Shown: piece by piece, positions 21,401-28,003 of the stretch
How positions within the stretch are numbered: position 1 is the stretch's first letter
Layout: every line of letters begins with the position of its first letter
Assembly (NCBI GenBank): GCA_001931875.2
Contig: MSJH02000108.1
Span: 1 to 28,003 of the forward strand
Direction: 5' to 3'
DNA from: Byssochlamys sp. IMV 00236
Taxonomy: Eukaryota; Ascomycota; Eurotiomycetes; Eurotiales; Thermoascaceae
Length of the DNA stretch: 28,003 nucleotides
The notes under the pieces: generated by a model
What the model was told of the DNA's origin: nothing
The model's input: only the letters and a program-made list of their open reading frames with translations
The model's database searches: none
Translations under genes and position numbers: made by a program

Positions 21401-23776
21401 TTAATCTACAATGATGAGTCCTTTGAAGCTTTCATGATAAACAGCCCTTTTAACAAAATCCTGTGGTGTTTCTTCCTTTGATGACTTCTTCAGTGTGTCT
21501 TTACGGTTATTGTTATCAGCAGGATCATCACCATCAAGGAAGGTCTTTACCATGCTTGCGGAAAGGCCAGACAGCATCTTGACACCTACTTGATCCTTTG
21601 TCACAGGGGCATCTAGATTTTTCAAAGAGGCTGAAGCATAACCAGCAAGGTTCCACCAGACCATCTCAGGAGGCTCATAGCCAGCTTCACGATACTTGTG
21701 ACAGATAGAGTCGTATGTAGTTTCATGCCTTTTTCTATAAGCCTCACTGTCTTCATATATGCCATAGCTCGGCCCATTTTCATCAAACTCCATGTCGGTA
21801 AAGATAAACAATCGTTTCACCATGTCTTCTTGCTTTAGTTTATTCTCAATAGCCATCGGTAATAGCACATCAAGAAACACAGATTCCAGATTAGTGTTAA
21901 AGCCAGCTTCCATTTTGTTTCGAATTTCATACACTTGCTTACTGAAGGGAAGAGACGTATCAATATGGAATAGCGTAGGCCTTTGTGAAAAGGTAATCAA
22001 AGCACCGTTAAATGGAGGTTTAGCCAAGTTCGCAATGACCAAAGATAGACCAATAGCAGCATACAAAGGGGTATCCTCAGCTTTTCCTCCAGACGTATAC
22101 ATTGATCCAGATACATCACAGATAGCCATGCACTCGCCGAGATCTACTCTTTCCTTTAAGCCATCTTTGGTGTTAAGTAGCGATGTATTACGGAGACCTT
22201 CAATTAGAGTATTCCACTGACCGTTCACTAGCTTCAACACCGCTTCTCTCAGCCTCTCTCTTGCTGATGGCAATGCGGCCATAACCTTGGACATCTGTTC
22301 AGTGTTTCCAGCATATATACGGTAAACAAGGCTGTTTGGAGTAATCGTCTCACCACTCACTTTCTTCTTACCCTTGGCCACTTCATCCAGGTATCTTGTG
22401 ACCATATCAGGAGCATGCTTAAAGAAAAGGGCCAAATTCTTTTGGAGACATACAGCTGGCACATGACCAAGATCGAGCTGATCCCATTTACCTTCTTTCA
22501 AATAATGTTCCACCAAATCGATAGCTTCACGAAGAGGAGTGAGATACTGCTTGCGATAAAGATCTCTGACCTTGTTAAGGTAATGCTCACGCGACTCACC
22601 AGGGTCTTGATGGCTCTTGGGAGGGAAAAGCAGCTCAGCGATAGATGTCGCCAAAAACGTATGCTTGTCATGACAATTGCCTAGCGATGGAGCCCATTTT
22701 GCGGCAAGACTCAGGTTGAATCCCAGTGCATACTTTCCCTTCAGACGGTTTTCTTGAACAGCGGCCTTATTCTTTTGTAATTGTGCCATGTCTGTCTTGA
22801 GCTGGTTAGCAAATAGTCTGGCAATAGTAAAGTGAAGTGCTCGGTAGGTCTTGTGCTCATGCAAAAGATAAACAACATGATCGTTCCTTCGCTTGCGAAT
22901 TTCATGACGCTTCTCCTTTGCTTCCGCCTGCTTCTTGGCATTATACTCCTTGACCCTCTCGAGAGTTCTTTCAATCTCCTTCTTGGCCGTTTTGGGATCC
23001 ATATTCTTACGTGCATTATACCTGCCCCTACGAATACTCCACACATTCCAGCGGTTTTCACTTCTAGCCATACGAGGCCACTTCAAAGCCTTGTAATCGT
23101 CAGAGCCAACGGGACCCGTTATTTCACCTTGAGCATAGATTGTCAAAATAGTGCAAAGATCCTTCCAGTAACCATGCGTCTTGAAATCACGTCGTTCGAG
23201 CAAGTCCTCCTCCTTATCATCATCCATAAGCTCCCATCCCTCACGCTCAGCCTTCGCTTTCTTGCGCTCGCGTCTTCTAAGCGCCATGAGAGCAGCATCC
23301 GTACGAATGGTTCCATCAATCAAGACATGCAGATTCGCCAGGGCAGTACGAGGATGATACTGGATCAACCAACAAAAGGCGTCCATGAATCCGTCAATGA
23401 GTCTCTGGCCACGATGAATAGAACGCATGTAAAAGATTATATGTAATGTCAATTCAGGATCAGCGCTCCAAGCGTCTTTATACAACTTTTGCTTTTCATG
23501 TCGATTGCTCAATCGGTCCGAGGCATAGTACAGGTCCACACATGAGTCAAGCGTAGAGGCGTGGATAACTGCACCATTGTCAGTATGGGCCATGTTGACA
23601 AGACGGTCATAATAGTTCATAAAGGGGTGGTTGGGCGCCTCTCCTTGTTTGGCAGGTGCCTTGTTAATCCTGACGCGTCTACCCTTAAGCCCAGCAATCA
23701 ATCCGCTCAACAATCCTTCATCGTGAAGTTCAGCAAAGTAAGGAAGAGAGGAAGGGTAGCTAGCAAAAGTGGGCAT
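21401..23776 (-). CDS. DUF2828 family protein with vWA-like domain
   Basis: A single exon of 791 aa, with its ATG after a pyrimidine-rich leader. The N-terminal half has the DUF2828 pattern: NHPFMNYYDRLVN; DPELTLHIIFYMRSIHRGQR; a long helical region with GYWKDLCTIL; then a basic coiled-coil-like stretch around residues 265-300 (KKEIERTLERVKEYNAKK). The C-terminal part is a von Willebrand A-like fold with a complete-looking MIDAS: DVSGSM at about residue 554 (DxSxS), a Thr in GFNTNLESVF, and Asp in FTDMEFDE. The helical-repeat plus vWA layout resembles TROVE/Ro60 proteins. DUF2828 occurs in fungi, plants and some giant DNA viruses, and its biochemical role is not established. Neither a signal peptide nor a transmembrane segment is seen. 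It is convergent with TFIIIC and 222 bp downstream of the SCP2 stop. Confidence 0.9.
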   Translation of the reverse strand: MPTFASYPSSLPYFAELHDEGLLSGLIAGLKGRRVRINKAPAKQGEAPNHPFMNYYDRLVNMAHTDNGAVIHASTLDSCVDLYYASDRLSNRHEKQKLYKDAWSADPELTLHIIFYMRSIHRGQRLIDGFMDAFCWLIQYHPRTALANLHVLIDGTIRTDAALMALRRRERKKAKAEREGWELMDDDKEEDLLERRDFKTHGYWKDLCTILTIYAQGEITGPVGSDDYKALKWPRMARSENRWNVWSIRRGRYNARKNMDPKTAKKEIERTLERVKEYNAKKQAEAKEKRHEIRKRRNDHVVYLLHEHKTYRALHFTIARLFANQLKTDMAQLQKNKAAVQENRLKGKYALGFNLSLAAKWAPSLGNCHDKHTFLATSIAELLFPPKSHQDPGESREHYLNKVRDLYRKQYLTPLREAIDLVEHYLKEGKWDQLDLGHVPAVCLQKNLALFFKHAPDMVTRYLDEVAKGKKKVSGETITPNSLVYRIYAGNTEQMSKVMAALPSARERLREAVLKLVNGQWNTLIEGLRNTSLLNTKDGLKERVDLGECMAICDVSGSMYTSGGKAEDTPLYAAIGLSLVIANLAKPPFNGALITFSQRPTLFHIDTSLPFSKQVYEIRNKMEAGFNTNLESVFLDVLLPMAIENKLKQEDMVKRLFIFTDMEFDENGPSYGIYEDSEAYRKRHETTYDSICHKYREAGYEPPEMVWWNLAGYASASLKNLDAPVTKDQVGVKMLSGLSASMVKTFLDGDDPADNNNRKDTLKKSSKEETPQDFVKRAVYHESFKGLIIVD

Positions 23777-23998
23777 GGATACAAGAATAAATTCAATAAG
23801 AAGAAAAAAGAGAAGTATAATTCAACCTTTATTTATTGATTGAATGCCGCTGCGGTGTGTGTTGCGCAGCCCAGTTACTGTGCCACAACAGGTGCATAAA
23901 TTTACAGCTTTGATTTGTTTACAGCTGTAAAAGCCTCTTCATTCTTTTTTATAAATTCAATGGCTCTCTATATTGAATAAGTAACTATAGCATATATA

Positions 23999-24562
23999 TC
24001 AATACAACCCCACCTCTCTGCCACCCAGCTTTTCAAACACTTCTTCCAATCTTTGGGCTAATAAGAGATCTCCCTTTACTTTAATTTTTCCAGTCATGTA
24101 GGCTCTTACACCTGTCATTCTATGATATATAACAGAAAGTTGAAAAACAAGTGATGCATTGGATAGCAGCCCTATCTTACCCTCCTGTTATAAAGTTTAA
24201 AAGATCAGCATCGTCCACTTGAATATGCACGGTGCGAACTTTTCCCTTGATCCCTGCACGTACTTCTTCTTCGTTCGTACTGATATAAGGTAACACATTG
24301 TTTCCTATTTTACGTCAACAAGTTACTTTCATAGCAACATGTTGGATATATATTACCCTGCAGCAAGAGAAACCTTTTTGTATACAGATGAGTAAAATAG
24401 CCATAACGTAGATTTATATACGAACCATTTTGCTTGAGGTTTCTTTTTCTTTGTAACAGTGACAATAAATAACCCCTTGACATTTGGCCACAGATTCTTG
24501 TCTTCCTTCAATTGACGTTCCAGCTCTGGAAGCAAAAGATTGGATACAAGTGGTTGAGACAT
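23999..24562 (-). CDS. SCP2 sterol/lipid-binding domain protein
   Basis: SCP2 domains bind fatty acyl-CoAs, sterols and other lipids in a hydrophobic tunnel. Four exons read on the - strand: 24562-24426, 24373-24357 (17 nt), 24304-24181 and 24119-23999, giving 132 aa; introns are 52, 52 and 61 nt. Seen: GLFIVTVTKKKK, then a strand KWFLLLQGNN lining up with the WVVDVKNGKG strand of classical SCP2; KVRTVHIQVDDADLLNFITG; and AYMTGKIKVKGDLLLAQRLEEVF, the family's typical C-terminal GKLKIKG..~A motif. The microexon is needed because no donor in exon 1 matches the phase of the third exon. The start is the ATG at 24562, after a (CT)n leader. The protein ends REVGLY, so there is no PTS1, and no N-terminal PTS2 is visible. 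It is probably cytosolic, or imported by piggyback. It lies immediately downstream of acyl-CoA oxidase on the same strand. Confidence 0.88.
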
Positions 24563-24977
24563 GATTAACAAGAGAGAGAGAGAGAAAAAAAAGGGGATCA
24601 GTTATGCGTTTTTTAAAAGCAACTAAAGTGTGGGGAATAAACACAAAGTTTCACATGCATAATATCCCCTTTCTCTCTCTCTTTCTTTTCTTTTTAAAAC
24701 CAAAGAAAATCTCTATAAAGCAATAAACACTAATTATAGTTAAACATGGATAAAGGAGTCGGCATATACATACGCGTATATGCTCTGGGCGAAAAAAGTA
24801 GCCATTGAAGTTCTGCATGAATAAACTCACGATTGCTAAATATAGTAAAATTCGCATCTTGTAATATGGAATTGATTTAAAGATGGGGTTTAGTCGCTTC
24901 AACGTTTCACGAATAAGGACTACTTCAAGCAGCTCGGTTTTATTGGAATAAATTAAAAAGATATCTATAAAGGTTTT
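24563..24977. promoter_or_regulatory. SCP2 upstream region with polypurine/polypyrimidine inverted repeat
   Basis: 415 bp separate the SCP2 start from the acyl-CoA oxidase stop, and no gene is seen. A GA-rich arm at 24571-24598 (GAGAGAGAGAGAA...GGGGAT) is roughly complementary to a CT-rich arm at 24663-24686 (ATCCCCTTTCTCTCTC), with a loop of about 64 bp. The near arm forms the CT-rich leader of the SCP2 transcript. The 3'UTR of acyl-CoA oxidase must also lie here. Confidence 0.5.
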
Positions 24978-27345
24978 CTACAGTCTAGAAGTAGCAGCTG
25001 TGTCCTTGTTGACAGCCTTTCTTTGATGAACAAAAGGCTTGATGTTCTCCTCATATCCATCAACCACGAGTGTCTGATTTAAAGGCTCTAGTTCTGCCAT
25101 CTTTGTCATCGTCTCGTATACACGACCATCATAACGGCCAAGAGCAGAATGGAGGTAATAATCAGGTAATGCAAATGCATCGACAAGGCCAACTGCGTCA
25201 GGTCGAACTGCATTGAGGAGTGAAATGACTTGTTCCTTCAACATAGAGCACTGCTCAGATGATAAGTAGCCCGAGAGCAAGAACTCTGAAAGTTCCTTTT
25301 CCATTGTATTTAGAGAAAAGAGGGCAGCCAGTGTCTTCAAGACGTTGTTGATAGGTTTGTATTCAGGTTGAGTGAGGGTGACATCGTTTTGGAGAGTGAC
25401 GATGAAGTTACGAACGAGGATATATTGACAGTGAGCTCGAGAGATACGATTGATTTCAACCAACATCGAGTTCCAGCTGCGGCCCTCACGATCAATCTTT
25501 TCGGCCACTTTGGCAATACCGTAGGCAGCGCGGTAGCCAAATGCAGAAAGAATTAACTCTGGGTTTAAGAAATCGCTTGGCTTTGAAGCAGGGCACTTGG
25601 CGTTGGGGTTCTGAAGGTATTGTGTCAAGTAATTGATCGTGTGGTTGTGTTCGGATGGCTCAGCCTTTCCAGCAACCACATTACGGAATGTCTTTAACAG
25701 GTAACGTGCTGTTTGCTGAGTCAATATGTAATTATCGCCTTCCCACTAAGAAAATAAGGTATGAGTAAAAGATTCTTCTTTTTTTTTTTTCATGTGTCTT
25801 ACAGTGACGTTGGGAAGATAATCTTGATAGAATTGACCCAAGCCAGAGAACATACTATAACCATGGCCACCACAAGCACGTCTACAATCTTCAATTGACT
25901 CTACAGCCATTGTGGTCGTCAAGCTTTTCAGTCCAGATGAACTGGCGTGAAGATCAGCCAAGAGGTTGAAGTTACCCTTTTGCATGGCTTCCTGGTTAAG
26001 ATCGTACAAGCGCAGCATTTCTCTTCCTGTAAAGAAACATGCATATGCAGCAGCAACTATAGGCAAAAGACGGTATTGTTGCATGGTATAATCTAATACG
26101 GGTGTTTCTACCACTTTGTTGTCCCATTTCTTAGGAGAGACAGAGTCAACGAATTGCTGTCGAATGGTTGAATATCGAATGGCGATCGTTGTTGCCTTGG
26201 CAAGAGCATATCGTACACCTTTGATGGTCATTAGTATATCCACCATGTTAAAGTCCATTTCAACTTACCCATGACAATATTGGCTCTAACGTAGACCATG
26301 GTGCCATAAGAAAGTTTGGCATTAGGAGGCTTGTTGTAAACGCCTGTTCCTGGTTGAACCTGAGAATACTTGGCTAAAAAGGAAATATGGGGTATACGGT
26401 AATGATCAAACATGATGAATCCATTATCGACAGAATTGAATCCAAATTTGGGACCAATGTCACCTACTGTGACACCTTTGAGAGGAGTATGATCTTTCAT
26501 GCTACGGATTTGTACACAGAATGGGTGTGGTCCATAATCCTTTCCGTCAGTGATCAAACGTGCCATGACAATAGCATGGTTCGCAGCCTTGCCGAGACCA
26601 CCGATCCACCACTTGGATGCGGTCAAGGTAGGAGAATGGAGTTCGAACTCGTTTGTTTCGGGGATATACGTTGCTGTTGTTTCAATACCTTGGACGTTGG
26701 ATCCGTGTCCGAGCTACAATGAGGGATAAGTAATTCACCCTGATAAAGATCTAAATAGAGCATACCTCCGTTTGAGCATAGCAACCAATAATTTCGTTCC
26801 TTAATGCTGGTTCGAGGAAGAGCTTCTTTTGTTCCTCTGTTGTCTGTGTTCTCAATGTAGGAATAAACATGCCGTAGTGCAATGAAAACTATTCAATGTT
26901 TGGTTACACAAACTGTCATTTGAAACAAGTAGCGTATACTTACGGGCGTGGATTGATCGAAAAGGAAATTTACAATCTGAAGGTCTTGATCATCCCAGTT
27001 ATGCTCTCTTTATAAACACATAAGGATGAATGCATACACACACGCACATTTATATATATACCTAGCAAGTTCTGTCATGCGTCTATCTTTCCACAAACTG
27101 GACTTTATCTTTTCAGATCGACTTTCATAGTAACGCTTGGTCTTATCAAAGGCAGGATCATTCTCGATAATGTTTAATATTTTGTACATTCTATCGAGCC
27201 ATTCTTCTGTGTACATAAACTTGGATAAAGCCTTGACGTCGAAGCTGGTCTTTGCTCGTTCAGTTTCCAAAAGAGCCTCTCCACTAGGTGCCCGGGGTTT
27301 AAGATCCGGAAATTTGGTTGCGATATTGTTGTTAAAATTAGACAT
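24978..27345 (-). CDS. POX1: Peroxisomal acyl-CoA oxidase
   Basis: Catalyses the first, FAD-dependent step of peroxisomal beta-oxidation: acyl-CoA + O2 to trans-2-enoyl-CoA + H2O2. Six exons on the - strand: 27345-27062, 27007-26944, 26888-26766, 26713-26269, 26218-25803 and 25745-24978, all in phase, giving 699 aa, the usual length for the family. Seen: N-terminal helical domain ([11 protein letters not shown]); [34 protein letters not shown] and [15 protein letters not shown] (FAD/acyl-CoA binding middle domain); [18 protein letters not shown]; a CGGHGYS motif in the C-terminal half; and [14 protein letters not shown], holding the catalytic-base Glu of the E-G-D-N motif. The last three residues, SRL, fit the PTS1 peroxisomal import signal. 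SCP2 follows 416 bp downstream on the same strand. The ATG at 27345 follows a T/C-rich leader. Whether this is the only or one of several POX paralogues cannot be told here. Confidence 0.95.
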
Positions 27346-27945
27346 GTTAAAAAAGAAAGAAGAAAAAATAGCAAGGGGCTCGCTTCGTAACTGTATTAAA
27401 AAGAAGCGTAGTGAAATTTAACCGCCGAGTGGGAATACACTTAGTCAAGTTTTTTTTTCGATAACCGACGGAAGAAGGTACGGGTGATTATAAATCTTAA
27501 ATGCTAAATTCTAGCAATGACTATAAATTCAGATAATTGAATTAAAGTTGAAAATGAGCTTTTTTTAGAGCAAATGGTTTGCTTGTCTCGATATAAATAG
27601 GCTCATTTATTAAAAAAAAAAAAACATTAGCTGTGCCAATGATGCACTCTTTTAGTTTGATTCTAATAGGAAACACTTTCAATGAATATGCTTAAGTAAT
27701 GTGTGTAACATATAATGTGCCAGTTGATCATTACTTTTATTTTTTAACTAAGCGCTTCTTTTAAATAATTCTGCAGCTAATGAAAGGAAACAGTAAAGCT
27801 CATTTATGCTCTTTCTTACTTTCAAATTATACATTCTTTTATAATTTTGGTTTTTATATATAGTTCTCTTGATGTAACGTCACTTACTTGATTGTCCTAA
27901 ACCAAGTGATCGAATTTTCCAAAATGGATAATCATTACATAAGTG

Positions 27946-27950
<5 letters not shown>
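27346..27950. promoter_or_regulatory. Upstream region of acyl-CoA oxidase, no gene seen
   Basis: About 600 bp of AT-rich DNA with no convincing ORF. It should hold the promoter of the - strand acyl-CoA oxidase. A GC-richer patch, CCGCCGAGTGGG, at about 27422-27433 is the only compositional outlier. No recognised fatty-acid response element could be identified with confidence. Confidence 0.4.

Positions 27951-28003
<53 letters not shown>
27951..28003. repeat. Poly-A tract at the right contig edge
   Basis: An uninterrupted run of 53 A to the last base. With the T run at the other edge this points to homopolymer-limited contig ends; the real length is unknown. Confidence 0.9.

Noticed and set aside
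22832..23446. 204-codon + strand ORF opposite DUF2828
   Set aside because: No recognisable motifs. It lies wholly inside the strongly supported - strand DUF2828 coding region.
23980..24001. Stop-codon readthrough giving SCP2 a PTS1
   Set aside because: The stop context is TGA TAT rather than TGA CTA, and the extension would not end in a PTS1-like tripeptide.
24357..24422. One-nucleotide exon model for SCP2 (donor GTATAT, single G, donor GTAATA)
   Set aside because: It is in phase, but it would drop the conserved beta strand after KW. The 17-nt exon model supplies it with equal-length introns.
24651..24902. 83-codon - strand ORF in the SCP2 upstream region
   Set aside because: Low-complexity, ends in a simple CT/GA repeat, no family motif and no leader.

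Overview
The window is a eukaryotic, fungal-type sequence, most likely from an early-diverging Mucoromycota (Mucorales-like) species. This is an inference from four things: short introns (mostly 44-61 nt, GTAAGT/GTAWRT donors, AG acceptors), AT-rich spacers, very compact gene spacing, and a pyrimidine-rich leader just before several ATGs. It looks like one short contig, because it begins in a run of 25 T and ends in a run of 53 A.

Layout from left to right. (1) 52-9331, + strand: ten exons of a VPS13 lipid-transfer protein. The first roughly 200 codons are missing off the left edge. (2) 9401-11467, +: a single-exon mitochondrial pentatricopeptide repeat protein, only 69 bp after VPS13. (3) 11468-14595: an accessory island of mobile-element remains. 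It holds a Tc1/mariner left end (TA + CAGTGCCC...), a decayed DD34E transposase on the - strand, and, head-to-head with it, the C-terminal half of a Fanzor (eukaryotic TnpB/OMEGA-type RNA-guided nuclease) with an intact zinc ribbon, an intact RD motif and its own 55-nt intron. Beyond these lies a separate TIR element (14038-14457), with a solo copy of its left end at 13482. (4) 14596-21332, +: a ten-exon gene for the largest (B-block-binding) subunit of TFIIIC, about 2081 aa. It carries an unusual disordered insert with His-Gln-Pro repeats, a canonical PCNA-binding (PIP) box and a SUMO-interacting-motif candidate. A tRNA-type B-box sequence and a 21-bp perfect dyad lie just upstream. (5) 21401-23776, -: an intronless DUF2828 protein with a von Willebrand A-like MIDAS domain, tail-to-tail with TFIIIC. 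(6) 23999-24562, -: a four-exon SCP2 sterol/lipid-binding protein that needs a 17-nt microexon. (7) 24978-27345, -: a six-exon peroxisomal acyl-CoA oxidase ending in SRL. (8) 27346-28003: AT-rich upstream DNA.

Functional links: acyl-CoA oxidase and SCP2 are tandem neighbours and plausibly both serve fatty-acyl/lipid handling. VPS13 is a lipid-transfer protein but is not otherwise linked. TFIIIC, PPR and DUF2828 are ordinary housekeeping neighbours. The most interesting material is the Fanzor/Tc1 composite with a hairpin overlapping the Fanzor stop codon, and the PIP-box plus SIM module in TFIIIC.
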